Source: FEN-1219 sp035644475 (GTDB lineage Bacteria; Pseudomonadota; Gammaproteobacteria; Steroidobacterales; Rariloculaceae). From it: a DNA stretch of 64,000 bases. Of the stretch, positions 1-8,980 are shown one piece after another. The notes under the pieces were generated by a model, which did not search any database, was not told the origin of the DNA, and saw only the letters and a program-made list of their open reading frames with translations. Each line of letters opens with the position of its first letter. The stretch's first letter is position 1. Both the position numbers and the translations under genes were made by a program. The DNA is taken from the NCBI GenBank assembly GCA_035644475.1, contig DASQOL010000057.1, positions 6,928-70,927 of the forward strand, in the 5' to 3' direction.

Positions 1-2
1 TA

Positions 3-191
3 CCGAACGAGCTCGAAGTAGGCATGATCCTTCAGGAGGACTTGAAGACCGACAACGGCACGATGCTTCTCTGCCGCGGCGCCGAGGTGACGAGCGGGTT
101 CTGCGACCACTTGAAGAAGCTCGAGGAGCGGGGGATGGTGACGAAGCGTTTCCTCGTCGCCGTTCCCGCGAACGCTGAGCGCGTCGCATAG
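3..191 (+). CDS. C-terminal end of a response-regulator/HD-type signalling protein (partial)
   Basis: The frame is open from the window edge and ends with TAG at 189-191, leaving 62 residues. It reads GMILQEDLKTDNGTMLLCRG near the start, then a short helix and KRFLVAVP at the end. This resembles the small tail domain found after HD/HDOD modules in two-component regulators ('GMVLAEDL...G..LL..G' pattern). It stops 2 bases before the next gene, a receiver-histidine kinase, so the two were probably co-transcribed signalling partners. The receiver and HD parts lie outside the window, so the family call rests only on the tail pattern. Confidence 0.5.
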   Translation, partial: PNELEVGMILQEDLKTDNGTMLLCRGAEVTSGFCDHLKKLEERGMVTKRFLVAVPANAERVA

Positions 192-193
192 CC

Positions 194-1465
194 ATGTCGG
201 CGCCGCTTCCGAAAGTCCTGATCGTCGACGACAGCGCGACCGACCGCGAGCTCGCCGCGGCGCTGTTGCGCGAGAAATTCGTCGTGCTTCATGCTCCCGA
301 CGCGGAGCGTGGCTACGAGGTCTACCTTTTGGAGCAGCCGGACTGCGTGCTGCTCGACAACAATCTGCCGGGAATGGCGGGCGTCGACGCGCTCGCGGGC
401 TTCGTGCGCGCGGGCGCGGCCGTCGTCATGCTCACCGGCGGCGGCAGCGACACCTTGCCCGCGGAGGCCTTCAAGCGCGGTGCGCGCGACTTCGTCCTCA
501 AGAATCACCTGAACCGCAACATGCTCGAGCGCATCGTTACGCGCGAAATAGAGCGGCGGCGGCTCGAGCTCGAGCTGCACGATGCACAGGTTGGCTTGCG
601 CGTTGCGCAGAGGCTCGAGGCGATCGGCCAGCTCGCGGCGGGCGTGGCGCACGAGATCAACACGCCGGCGCAATACGTCGACGGCAACATCACATTTCTG
701 GCAGAGCGATTTGCCACGCTCATGCCGCTGCTCGAGGCGCTGAAGGAACGGATCGCCGCCTGTCCGGGCGACGTGGATCGCCTGCGCCAGCTCGCCGACG
801 ACGCGAATCTCGATTTTCTCCTCGGCGAGATCCCCGCGGCGCTCAAGGAGGCGGCCCTCGGCATGGGCCACATCAAGAAGATCGTCACGGCCATGAAGGA
901 GTTCTCGCACCCGAGCGACGACAAACAGGCCGCCGATCTCAATCACGGCATCGCGAACACCGTGACGATCGCGCGCAACGAGTGGAAGTATGTCGCCGAC
1001 GTCGACCTCGACCTTGCGCCAGACTTGCCGCACGTGGTGTGCTTCCCGTCCGAGATCAATCAGGTCGTGTTGAATCTGATCGTCAACGCCGCGCACGCCA
1101 TCGGCGACGTCTTCGACGGCGAGAACGGCAAGGGCAAGATCCGGATCGGCACGCGGCGCGACGGCGCCGACGTCGTGATCGAGATCGAGGACAACGGCTG
1201 CGGTATCCCCGAGGCGAACCTAAGCAAGATCTGGGACCCGTTCTTCACGACGAAAGAGGTCGGCAAGGGCACGGGTCAGGGGCTTGCGATCGCCCACCGC
1301 ATCGTCGTGGATCATCACGGCGGTGCGATTCGAGTTGCCTCCCAGGTTGGCCAGGGCACGCGCTTCGCGATTCGGCTGCCGATCGAGCCCGCGGAGGTCG
1401 ATGCCGGTGCCGACGCTGCCGCGCGGACGGACGACGTGCGCGAGTCGGTCCGTGCCGCGGGCTAA
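194..1465 (+). CDS. Hybrid receiver-histidine kinase (423 aa)
   Basis: Cytoplasmic signalling protein that should autophosphorylate and exchange phosphate with a receiver. Residues 8-125 form a receiver domain: acidic pair D12-D13, phospho-acceptor D55 in VLLDNNLPGM, T81 and K103. A charged helix (about 110-140) links to a HisKA-like segment with H153 in AAGVAHEINTP. The ATPase domain follows: N box with NLIVNAA near 294-300, G1 DNGCGIP (333-339), G2 GKGTGQGLA (357-365). There is no membrane segment, so input probably arrives through the N-terminal receiver. It follows an HD-type regulator tail by 2 bases, consistent with one operon. The order (receiver first, kinase second) is that of receiver-controlled kinases, not of classical hybrid sensors. 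Confidence 0.88.
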   Translation: MSAPLPKVLIVDDSATDRELAAALLREKFVVLHAPDAERGYEVYLLEQPDCVLLDNNLPGMAGVDALAGFVRAGAAVVMLTGGGSDTLPAEAFKRGARDFVLKNHLNRNMLERIVTREIERRRLELELHDAQVGLRVAQRLEAIGQLAAGVAHEINTPAQYVDGNITFLAERFATLMPLLEALKERIAACPGDVDRLRQLADDANLDFLLGEIPAALKEAALGMGHIKKIVTAMKEFSHPSDDKQAADLNHGIANTVTIARNEWKYVADVDLDLAPDLPHVVCFPSEINQVVLNLIVNAAHAIGDVFDGENGKGKIRIGTRRDGADVVIEIEDNGCGIPEANLSKIWDPFFTTKEVGKGTGQGLAIAHRIVVDHHGGAIRVASQVGQGTRFAIRLPIEPAEVDAGADAAARTDDVRESVRAAG

Positions 1466-1542
1466 CCCCGTGGCGGCGGCGAGCACACCTCGCCGGCGCG
1501 AAACCCGGCCGCGGCCGCAGGCCGGGTCATCGCGAGCTTTCG

Positions 1543-1905
1543 CTAGAGCCTGACCAACCGGTGCGGGGCTCCGCGGTGCACCACCGTGAGCAGCTCGTTG
1601 TCGACCTGCCGAACGGCGTCCTCCACGGCGTCCTTCACGCACTTCTCCGACCAGCCGGACGGAGCGGGGACGTGCGCACGCAGCTCCGCAGCGCACACCG
1701 CGCGCGCGGCGTCCTGCAAGCGCTCGTATAGCGCCTGCACGTCGCCGAGCCTGTCGAGATCGAGGTCCGCGGCCTTGACCACCGTGCTGGGCGTGCCGTC
1801 GGCTGCGTACGCGATCGTCGTTTCGCTCGCCAACGCGTGATTCGACAGCGCGAGCGACGCGCCGCCGATCAATAACGCCGAGACGATTTTCTGAAACTTC
1901 TTCAT
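1543..1905 (-). CDS. UrcA family protein (120 aa, exported)
   Basis: Small exported protein. The chosen ATG at 1903-1905 gives MKKFQKIVSAL and a clean signal peptide of about 26 residues ending near ALASE; a GGAG ribosome-binding site lies just upstream. A longer ORF begins at 1977 but adds a non-signal-like extension. The mature part has DLDLDRLGDVQALYERLQDAA, a conserved AVCAAEL cysteine and a second cysteine in GWSEKCVKDAV, the paired-cysteine arrangement of UrcA proteins. The family is widespread in Caulobacter, sphingomonads and xanthomonad relatives and has no settled biochemical function. It is monocistronic, on the opposite strand to both neighbours. Confidence 0.8.
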   Translation of the reverse strand: MKKFQKIVSALLIGGASLALSNHALASETTIAYAADGTPSTVVKAADLDLDRLGDVQALYERLQDAARAVCAAELRAHVPAPSGWSEKCVKDAVEDAVRQVDNELLTVVHRGAPHRLVRL

Positions 1906-2169
1906 TGCAGTCTCCGTAGTTGTCGTTGCAGGGGCACGCACTGCCAATTCAACTTGCGTGCCAGCGCGCGAAACCACGCACGATCAAGGCCTTGTCCGCG
2001 ACCGCTGCTTCCGGCGCGGCTCGCAACGTCTCGCTCGCGGCGCAGCGAGTCCCGCGCCCGGGATGGGTGGCCGGGCCGCGTCCCGGTGCGGCGACTACAT
2101 TCCCTATTTCGGAACTTTCTGCTATATCGAGTGCGCTGGTAAGAGTGGAGCCCTTCGCGGAGAGACCTC

Positions 2170-4389
2170 ATGCGGTGGACGATTCCGGTGCTGTCTCTTG
2201 CCCTCGCGTGCGGCGCGGCGCGCGCGCAGCCGGTGTTGTCGGCGGATGCGACCGTCGCGGAGCGTGCGTCGTTCTACGAGCGCGTGGCGCGCAACGAATC
2301 TCCGGCGGCTCTCACGCAGCTGGCGCGCAAGGCGGCCGAGTCGCCGTCCGGGCCGATGCAGCGTTTCCAGATCGAGGCGGTGTTGGATCGCTACTTCGAG
2401 CTCGATCCCGAGGGAGCCGTGCGTCTCGCCGGCGAGATGCGCCGTTCGGGAGCGGCGGATCTCGTGCAGATGCTCTACGAGCGGTTGGCCCGAGCGGACG
2501 CAAGTGCCGCGCTGTCTGCCCTGAGTCTCGTCGACGACCCGACAGAAGAGCGGCTCGCCGCGCTCGCCGTCTTGCGGGGGCTCGGCGACGACGCGAAAGC
2601 GCTCGGGCTCGTGGTGGCGACGTTGCATGGCGTCGATGTCGAGCAGTTTCGCGCCGAAGCGCTGCAGCGGCTCGCGTCGAAGTCCCCGCGTGAAGCGCTC
2701 GCCGGCGCCCTCGCCCTTCGCGATCCGGCGAGACGCAACTCCGTCGCATCGGTGGTGGTCGCGCAATGGGGATCTCGAGCTCCGGCCGACGCGCTGGCGG
2801 AGGTCGGCCGCGTCGGCGATCCGGCGCTGCGCGCGACGCTGCGCAACGTCGTGCTCGGCAGCTGGACGGACGTCGACAGCCTCGCAGCGTACGTCGACAC
2901 GCTCGATGCCGCCGCGCAGCGCGAAGTGCTTGCGAGCGGCATGTTGGGACGGCTGATTCAGGCGGATCCCGCGCGGGCGGCCGAGATCGCGGCGGGCATG
3001 CCCGCGGGCGACGCTCGTCGGGGCGTGCTGATGCAGATTGCCGCGAGCTATGCGGAAAAAAATCCGGAAGCCGCGCTCGCATGGGCGCAAGGGCTCGGTG
3101 CAGAGGAGCCGATGCTCGTGAGCTCGGTCCTCGGCGCGGCCGCGAGGCGCGATCCCGCTCGCGCGTTCGACGTCGCCGCGTCGCTCGCCGAGCCGGTGCG
3201 CTCGCAAGCCATGGTCACGGTCATCGGCAGCGGTGTCGGCGAGACGCGGCAGTTCGAGGCGCTCGCCGGCCGCATCGCGCGGTTGCCCGAAGGAAGCTCG
3301 AAGTCGCAGCTGTTCGGCATGCTCGTGAACTCGTGGGCGAGCAGAACGGGCAACGCCGCTCCCGCCTTGACCTGGATGCTGGCCAACGCGTCGGCGGTTC
3401 CTCCGGCGGCGTTCGAGCAAGTCGCGTACACGTTCGCGCAATCCGACCCGGCCGCCGCGGCGGGGTACGTGGACCGGGTGCCGAGCGCCGCGCGCGGGAC
3501 CTGGATAGGCGCCGTGGCGATCGGCTACGCGCGCGGCGATCCGCAAACCGGCATCGCGTTCCTCGAGCGCTTCCGCGGCGACCCGGCGTACGATCGCGCG
3601 GCGGTCGCGCTCGCGCCGCAGATCGCGGCCTTCGATCCGCCGGCGGCCGCGCGCCTGCTCGCGTCCACCGGGCCGCGCGCCCCCGACGGGTATGGCGCCG
3701 AGATTCAAGTCGGCCGCGCATGGGCGGCGCGCGACCCGGCGGCCGCCGCGGCGTGGGCGATCGAGCTGCCGCCCCTGCAGCGCAACATCACCCTGTCGAT
3801 GGTGAGCACGACCTGGGCCTCGTCGAATCCCGACGCTCTGCGCAGCTGGGCGTTGAGCTTGCCGCAAGGCGAGAAACGCGACGCCGCGCTCAGCGCGGCG
3901 GTTCGTACCCGCGGCACGGCGCCGCCCGACCCGGAAGTCCTTGCGGCGTTCAGCGACGATCGCGTGCGCCAAGGTGCGTTGATGACCGCGATCGTGAATG
4001 TCGCCATCGCGGACCCGCCGGCCGCACGCCGTTTGATGGAGACCTACATCACCGACCCGCGGATGCGCACCCAAGCCCAGCAGATGATCGACACGATCCC
4101 GAGGGGCGCGATGCCGACGCCGGCCGGCGGATTTTTCGGCGTGCCGGTCACCGTGCCGTCGCAGGCGTTCGTGGTGCCGCCCGGCGGCGTCGCCGTGCAG
4201 CCGGGAGTCGTCGGCACGATCATCGGCACGGCGCCCGGCGGCGCTTTCGTAGCGCCGGACGGTAGGTTGATCGGGCCGCGGCCGGGATTCACCGGGGTGT
4301 CGCCTGTCGATCCGGTGCTGAGAGCGTCCCCGCCGCCCGCGCCGCCGCCGTCGAACGTGAGAGCGCCCGACCGCCGCGAAGAACCGTGA
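2170..4389 (+). CDS. Exported alpha-helical repeat protein of unknown function (739 aa)
   Basis: The N-terminus (MRWTIPVLSLALACGAARAQ) is a signal peptide, so the protein should be periplasmic or surface-associated. Most of it is built of degenerate repeats of about 35-40 residues with recurring 'DPARA...A..MP.G..R' and 'NPEAALAWA..L' motifs, for example ADPARAAEIAAGMPAG, EKNPEAALAWAQGL and DPAAAAAWAIELP. This suggests a HEAT/TPR-like solenoid. The last 100 residues are rich in glycine, valine and proline and end in a proline-rich, charged tail. I do not recognise a specific family. The permease gene follows 60 bases later, but nothing proves shared function. No catalytic motif is visible. 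Confidence 0.75.
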   Translation: MRWTIPVLSLALACGAARAQPVLSADATVAERASFYERVARNESPAALTQLARKAAESPSGPMQRFQIEAVLDRYFELDPEGAVRLAGEMRRSGAADLVQMLYERLARADASAALSALSLVDDPTEERLAALAVLRGLGDDAKALGLVVATLHGVDVEQFRAEALQRLASKSPREALAGALALRDPARRNSVASVVVAQWGSRAPADALAEVGRVGDPALRATLRNVVLGSWTDVDSLAAYVDTLDAAAQREVLASGMLGRLIQADPARAAEIAAGMPAGDARRGVLMQIAASYAEKNPEAALAWAQGLGAEEPMLVSSVLGAAARRDPARAFDVAASLAEPVRSQAMVTVIGSGVGETRQFEALAGRIARLPEGSSKSQLFGMLVNSWASRTGNAAPALTWMLANASAVPPAAFEQVAYTFAQSDPAAAAGYVDRVPSAARGTWIGAVAIGYARGDPQTGIAFLERFRGDPAYDRAAVALAPQIAAFDPPAAARLLASTGPRAPDGYGAEIQVGRAWAARDPAAAAAWAIELPPLQRNITLSMVSTTWASSNPDALRSWALSLPQGEKRDAALSAAVRTRGTAPPDPEVLAAFSDDRVRQGALMTAIVNVAIADPPAARRLMETYITDPRMRTQAQQMIDTIPRGAMPTPAGGFFGVPVTVPSQAFVVPPGGVAVQPGVVGTIIGTAPGGAFVAPDGRLIGPRPGFTGVSPVDPVLRASPPPAPPPSNVRAPDRREEP

Positions 4390-4449
4390 CTGCGGCGTTG
4401 TTTCGTTTACTATCCCCCGGGCGCCCGGGAAGGGGCGACGACAACCGCC

Positions 4450-5598
4450 ATGAAATATCTTCCGTTGCTCTGGGCCAGCCTGCGGCGCAAGCGCGTGCGA
4501 ACCGTGCTGACGTTCGCGTCGGTGGTGGTCGCGTTTCTGTTGTTCGGCGTGCTCGAGGCCGTGCAATACGCGCTGACGGGCGGCGCCGAGCTCGCGGGGC
4601 AGGACCGCCTAGTCACGCAGCACAAGATCTCGATCATTCAACCGTTCCCGCTGTCGTACCTCGACCGGATCCGCTCGGTCGACGGCGTCGCGGCCGCGAC
4701 CTCGCAGACGTGGTTCGGCGGCGTCTACCAGGACGACCGCAACCAGCTCAACGTGATCGTCACCCATGCGGACTCGTTCGTCGACGTGTACGCGGAATAC
4801 CTCACCCCACAGCAGAAGGCCGCTTGGCTCGCCGATCGCACGGGTGCGATCGTCGGGAGCGACATCGCCGAGCGCTGGCATTGGGGAATCGGCGACGTGG
4901 TCCCCATGATGTCCAACATCTATGTGAAGCGCGGCGGCGGCAACACTTGGGACCTCAAGATCTCTGCGATCTATCACGTCGATAGCGGCGACAACTCGTC
5001 GGTCTACTTTCACTACGACTACCTGAACGAGGACCGGAATTTCGGGCGTGACGAGATCGGCTGGGCGGTGTTCAGGGTGGCCGACACGAGCCGCAGCGAA
5101 GACATCGCGCGCCGCATCGACGCGATGTTCGCGAACTCGTCGGCAGAAACACGCACCACGACGGAGAGCGCGTTCCTACAGGGCTTCGCGAACCAGATGG
5201 GCAACATCGCCGCGATCGTGACCATCGTCGCGGCCGCCGTGTTCTTCACGATGCTGCTCGTCACCGCGAACGCGATGGCGCAGTCGGTGCGCGAGCGGGT
5301 CCGCGACATCGCCGTGCTGCGGACGCTCGGGTTCTCGAACTCGGCCGTCGTGCTGCTGGTGCTGGCCGAGGGCGTCGTGATCACGGCGCTGGGTGCGGCG
5401 CTCGGCCTCTATCTCGGCAGCGGCGTCACGCGCGGCATCGGCGCGCAGGTCCAGACCTTCCTGCCGTTGATGAGCATTCCGCCGCAGACGTTCGTGACCG
5501 GGGGTGCGCTCGCCCTCGCGCTCGGCGCGCTGTCGTGCGCGCTGCCGTGCACTCAGATCTGGCGTCTGTCGGTGGTCGAGCAGCTGCGTCGAACTTAA
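4450..5598 (+). CDS. FtsX/MacB-type ABC transporter permease (382 aa)
   Basis: Inner-membrane subunit of a mechanotransmission-type ABC system. One transmembrane helix near residues 18-40 is followed by a periplasmic MacB-like core (about 45-240). Three helices then form the FtsX domain: around 250-275 (VTIVAAAVFFTMLLV), 295-320 (LLVLAEGVVITALGAALGL) and 345-368. The cytoplasmic coupling segment RERVRDIAVLRTLGFSN is typical. The next gene starts 12 bases later and is a second permease of the same type, so the pair probably forms a heterodimer. No ATPase gene is adjacent; one with a matching adaptor lies at 23.5-25.6 kb. Confidence 0.88.
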   Translation: MKYLPLLWASLRRKRVRTVLTFASVVVAFLLFGVLEAVQYALTGGAELAGQDRLVTQHKISIIQPFPLSYLDRIRSVDGVAAATSQTWFGGVYQDDRNQLNVIVTHADSFVDVYAEYLTPQQKAAWLADRTGAIVGSDIAERWHWGIGDVVPMMSNIYVKRGGGNTWDLKISAIYHVDSGDNSSVYFHYDYLNEDRNFGRDEIGWAVFRVADTSRSEDIARRIDAMFANSSAETRTTTESAFLQGFANQMGNIAAIVTIVAAAVFFTMLLVTANAMAQSVRERVRDIAVLRTLGFSNSAVVLLVLAEGVVITALGAALGLYLGSGVTRGIGAQVQTFLPLMSIPPQTFVTGGALALALGALSCALPCTQIWRLSVVEQLRRT

Positions 5599-5610
5599 GG
5601 ACCGCTCGCA

Positions 5611-6798
5611 ATGAATCCGTTGAAGCAAGCCGCGGTGGTCACCGCGATGAATCTCCGCAGCCTGCGCCAGCGCAGGGGCACGTCGCTGGTCGCGATCGTT
5701 GGCATCGCGGGAGTCGTCGCCGTGCTGATCGGCATTTTCTCGATCAGCGCCGGATTCAACGCGGTGCTCGATCTCTCGGGCGCCGACGACGTTGCGATCG
5801 TGCTGCGCGGCGGCACGAGCAGTGAGATGACGAGCGGTCTCTCCCAAGAGCAGACGCGGGTCATCGGCGACGCGCCGGGCGTTCTGCACGACTCGGGCGC
5901 GCCCGTCGCCTCCGCCGAGCTCTATGTGTTGGTCGACGTGCCGCTGAAGGGCACGGGGACGCCGGCCAACGTGCCGTTGCGCGGCGTCGGCACGCACGCG
6001 TCGAGCCTGCGCAAGGGGTTCACGATCGTCTCGGGCCGTGCGTTCCGGCCGGGTACGAACGAGGTCGTCGTTGGCCGCGGCGCTGCGCAGCAGAACGAGG
6101 GGCTAGAGGTCGGCAAGGTGCTGCGCAACGGCCAGCTCGAGTGGAACATCGTCGGCATTTTCGGCGACAGCGGCAGCATCGCGGAGTCCGAGATCTGGAG
6201 CGACGCGATCGTGCTCCAGGGCGCCTACAACCGGGGCACGTCGTATCAGTCCACGCGCGTGCGGCTCGAGAGCGCGGGCGCGTTCCGCGGGTTCAAGGAC
6301 GCGCTCACGAGCGATCCGCGGCTCAACGTCGGCGTCTTCACCGAGCGGCAGTACTACGCGGAGCAATCGCGGACGCTCGTGACGCTCGTGACCGTGGTCG
6401 GTCAGACGATCGCGGTGCTGATGGGGCTCGCGGCCGTGTTCGGCGCGCTCAACACGATGTACTCGGCGGTGTCCGCGCGCACGCGCGAGATCGCGACACT
6501 GCGTGCGATCGGCTTCGGCGCGGTGCCCGTCGTCACCTCGGTGCTGGTGGAGGCGTTGCTGCTCGGTATGATCGGTGGAGTTGCGGGCGCGCTGATCGCG
6601 TACTTCGGCTTCAACGGCATTCGCGCGTCCACGATGAACCTTTCGTCGTTTAGTCAGATCACCTTCGCGTTCACGGTTACGCCCGCGCTGCTGGTGCAGA
6701 GCATGAGCTACGCCCTCGTGCTCGGTTTCTTCGGCGGGCTGATGCCGAGCGTGCGCGCGGCGCGCCAGCCGATCACGACCGGACTGCGCGACTCGTAG
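5611..6798 (+). CDS. FtsX/MacB-type ABC transporter permease (395 aa)
   Basis: Second permease of the pair. A first helix at about 24-48 (LVAIVGIAGVVAVLIGIFSI) precedes a large periplasmic domain. The FtsX domain follows with helices near 255-280, 305-330 and 360-380, and a coupling segment SARTREIATLRAIGFGAVPV. The C-terminus PSVRAARQPITTGLRDS is typical of such permeases. It is preceded by a GGACCG-type spacer and translated close to the upstream permease, so expression is probably coupled. In well-studied relatives the two permeases work with a MacB-like ATPase and a membrane-fusion adaptor to move substrates across the envelope; the substrate cannot be read from sequence. Confidence 0.88.
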   Translation: MNPLKQAAVVTAMNLRSLRQRRGTSLVAIVGIAGVVAVLIGIFSISAGFNAVLDLSGADDVAIVLRGGTSSEMTSGLSQEQTRVIGDAPGVLHDSGAPVASAELYVLVDVPLKGTGTPANVPLRGVGTHASSLRKGFTIVSGRAFRPGTNEVVVGRGAAQQNEGLEVGKVLRNGQLEWNIVGIFGDSGSIAESEIWSDAIVLQGAYNRGTSYQSTRVRLESAGAFRGFKDALTSDPRLNVGVFTERQYYAEQSRTLVTLVTVVGQTIAVLMGLAAVFGALNTMYSAVSARTREIATLRAIGFGAVPVVTSVLVEALLLGMIGGVAGALIAYFGFNGIRASTMNLSSFSQITFAFTVTPALLVQSMSYALVLGFFGGLMPSVRAARQPITTGLRDS

Positions 6799-6811
6799 GG
6801 CGGGCCAGTCG

Positions 6812-7753
6812 ATGCGTAGCGCCATCGGTCCGATCACGTGTGCGCTCGCCGCCGCGCTCGTCGTCGCGGCCATCCCGCGGGCCAACGCGCAGCTGCGTGT
6901 GTTCGGCAACACCACCACGATCGAGCTCGCGCCGGTGCTCGTCGCGGCGAAGGAGCTCGGCCCGGCCGCGGTGACCGTCGCGAACGGCGGCATTCCCGAC
7001 CTCTACGACGACAGCGCGGCCGACGTCGCCACCAACGCGGAGACGCAGGCGCTGCGCCAGTCCGTGGACCACCCGGACCTGCGGATCATTCTCACGGTCT
7101 CGGAAGGCTTCTACCGGATCGTGGCCCGCCGCTCGGCGGGCGTCGCGCAGCTCGCCGACTTGCGCGGCAAGCGGATCGCCACCGTGACGACCACGTCGTC
7201 GGGGTACTACCTGCACAAGGTGCTCGGCACCGTGGATCTCTCGATCGACGACGTTACGGTGGTGCCGGTGACGCCGCTCTCGGGCATGCCACGCGCCCTC
7301 GCCGATCGCGAGGTCGACGCCGTCACGATCTGGGAGCCCGAGATCCAGAACGCGCAGGACCTGATCGGCGCGGACGCGATCGAATTTCAGGACCGGCGCG
7401 TGTATCGCGAGCTGTTCAATCTCAACACCACGGCAGCGGCGCTCGCCGATCCGGCGAAGCGCGCGCGTATCGTGGCGTTCGTGCGCGCTTTGATCCGGGC
7501 GTCGAAGGCGATTGCAGAGCGGCCGCAAGAAGCTTGGCCGCTCGTCGCCGCGAGCACGGGTTTCGACGCCAAGCTGATCGAGCGCGTCTGGCATCACGAA
7601 GGCTATCCGGGCGCGCTCGTGCCCGACCTGCTCGACGTGATGGTGGAAGAGGACGCATACGTCGCGCGCGAGCGCAACCGTGCACCGCGTCCGCGCGCCG
7701 AGCTCGCCAAGCTCATCGACGGCAGCGTGCTGCGCGAAGCGCTGCGCAACTGA
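6812..7753 (+). CDS. Periplasmic solute-binding-like protein, NMT1/SsuA type (313 aa)
   Basis: Signal peptide MRSAIGPITCALAAALVVAAIPRANAQ, then a type II periplasmic binding fold. Recognisable parts are APVLVAAKEL at the start, FYRIVARRSAGVAQLADLRG and KRIATVTTTSSGYYLHKVLG in the middle, and the 'ALADREVDAVTIWEPEIQNA' segment characteristic of nitrate/sulfonate/thiamine-precursor binding proteins. It begins 13 bases after the second permease, so it sits in the same transcription unit. This is unusual because MacB-type exporters do not use import-type binding proteins; it may instead be a sensory or scavenging protein or belong to another transporter. The solute is unknown. Confidence 0.75.
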   Translation: MRSAIGPITCALAAALVVAAIPRANAQLRVFGNTTTIELAPVLVAAKELGPAAVTVANGGIPDLYDDSAADVATNAETQALRQSVDHPDLRIILTVSEGFYRIVARRSAGVAQLADLRGKRIATVTTTSSGYYLHKVLGTVDLSIDDVTVVPVTPLSGMPRALADREVDAVTIWEPEIQNAQDLIGADAIEFQDRRVYRELFNLNTTAAALADPAKRARIVAFVRALIRASKAIAERPQEAWPLVAASTGFDAKLIERVWHHEGYPGALVPDLLDVMVEEDAYVARERNRAPRPRAELAKLIDGSVLREALRN

Positions 7754-7762
7754 GTCGGTGTT

Positions 7763-7798
7763 AGGCGCCGGCGGCGTCCGACACCAGTGTCCGGCGCC
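7763..7798. repeat. Intergenic inverted repeat related to the GTGTC-GACAC palindromes
   Basis: Short arms GGCGCCGG (7764-7771) and CCGGCGCC (7791-7798) flank GTCCGACACCAGTGTCC. The core is a diverged form of the palindromes seen at 12.1 kb and 41.25 kb. It lies between converging genes, 10 bases after one stop. Confidence 0.45.
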
Positions 7799-7812
7799 AA
7801 GGGCGTTCCCTC

Positions 7813-7840
7813 AAAAAAAAGGCCCCGCTTGCGCGGGGCC
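7813..7840 (-). terminator. Rho-independent terminator of the DUF4382 lipoprotein gene
   Basis: Perfect 8-bp stem GGCCCCGC / GCGGGGCC with a four-base loop at 7821-7840. On the minus strand it is followed by eight T residues (7813-7820). It lies about 30 bases past the stop of the minus-strand gene. Confidence 0.88.
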
Positions 7841-7870
7841 GAGGCTCACTTGGGATAAGTGAGGCTGCAC

Positions 7871-8809
7871 TCAGAAATTGGCGATGGCTTCCGCATCGGC
7901 GGTGACCGCTTTGTTGACCGCGCCGATGAACTTGATCTCGTCCGCCGTGCCGGTCTCGTCGACCTCGGGATCGTCGTTGGCGGCTTGGCAGGTGAACGCG
8001 ACGGTGTAGTCGCCCGGTGCGAGCACCACGCGAAAGGCGTAGTCGCCGTTCGCGGCCTGCGTGGCCGGCGCCATGGCGACGGGGTCAGGTGCCTTGCCGT
8101 CGACGTCGTCGGGCACGACGTTGGCACCCGCGTACACGTAGACGACGTTGCCGACGTCAAGGTCGGCGGCGTCCTTCGCGCAGCCGTTAGGGTCGCCGGT
8201 GGCGACGATCGTCGTGAGCGCCACGGTTCCCCGCAACGCGCCGAGCTCGGTCACGTCGAGCATGCGAAACGCCGGCTTGAGCAGGAACCCGGGCTGACCG
8301 GGTGGATCCACGAGCCCCTTGCGCAGGTCCCAGTCGAACAGCAGCTTCACCGCCTGATTCGGCCCGACCTCGAAGCCGTCGACGAGCCGCACGCGGCCGC
8401 TCGGCACGCGGATTTCCTCTTGCCCGCCGCTCGCGGTCATCACCGACGAGTCGAAGACGCCGTCGAAGTCGGCGTTCACGTCCATCGACAGCCACTCGTA
8501 CTTGCCCGGAGCGATCACCGCGCCGTCGATGAGGATGGCGGCGTTCTTGTCGGTGAGCCCGAGGAGATTGACCTTGATCGGCGAGTGCGTGAGCGGCAGC
8601 TCCGTCGCCGGGCCGTTCGGCCCTTTGATCGAGATCGACTTGATCTCGAGGTTCACTGCGGTCACGCCGTCGACCGGGGCGTCCATGAGCGACACGCTGA
8701 GGTGGGCGTTTTGCGTGGGCTCGCCGCCGCCGCCACCACCGGAGCAGGCAGCCAAGGCCGATGCCGCAGCGAGCAACACAAGTATCGAAGCGCGGTGCGC
8801 GAATTCCAT
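7871..8809 (-). CDS. DUF4382 domain lipoprotein (312 aa)
   Basis: Predicted lipoprotein. The ATG at 8807-8809 was chosen because it gives MEFAHRASILVLLAAAS and a lipobox LAAC, with GGAAGG 7-8 bases upstream; the longer ORF to 8935 has no signal. A glycine run follows the acylated cysteine. The next segment (AHLSVSLMDAPVDGVTAVNLEI) is the hallmark beginning of DUF4382, which continues through KVNLLGLTDKNAAILIDG and GKYEWLSMDVNADFDGV. The C-terminal third (about 220-312) looks like a second beta domain with two cysteines. DUF4382 proteins are common secreted proteins of unknown role. A strong terminator follows. The divergent neighbour is an ECF sigma operon; a regulatory link is possible but unproven. 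Confidence 0.82.
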   Translation of the reverse strand: MEFAHRASILVLLAAASALAACSGGGGGGEPTQNAHLSVSLMDAPVDGVTAVNLEIKSISIKGPNGPATELPLTHSPIKVNLLGLTDKNAAILIDGAVIAPGKYEWLSMDVNADFDGVFDSSVMTASGGQEEIRVPSGRVRLVDGFEVGPNQAVKLLFDWDLRKGLVDPPGQPGFLLKPAFRMLDVTELGALRGTVALTTIVATGDPNGCAKDAADLDVGNVVYVYAGANVVPDDVDGKAPDPVAMAPATQAANGDYAFRVVLAPGDYTVAFTCQAANDDPEVDETGTADEIKFIGAVNKAVTADAEAIANF

Positions 8810-8980
8810 GTTCAATTCCTTCCTTTCGACGGCCGCCACGCGGCGGGCGCTCCTGAAGTGGAACACGGCTCGGACGGCCTTCGGTTCCATGGAATTGACA
8901 TAAAGTAGGGGGGGTGCAACCGAGCCGCCGTTCATTCGTGTAATAAGTGGTGAGGGTCACGAGCGCCGGGAACGACGAGA

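Noticed and set aside
2122..4566. Long open frame of 814 codons on the minus strand opposite the helical repeat protein
   Set aside because: Arginine/glycine-rich composition, no domain and no signal; it is the antisense shadow of a high-GC gene whose plus-strand reading has a signal peptide and repeats.
8894..8930. Sigma-70 promoter TTGACA before the ECF sigma gene
   Set aside because: TTGACA is present at 8895-8900, but no acceptable -10 box lies 16-18 bases downstream.
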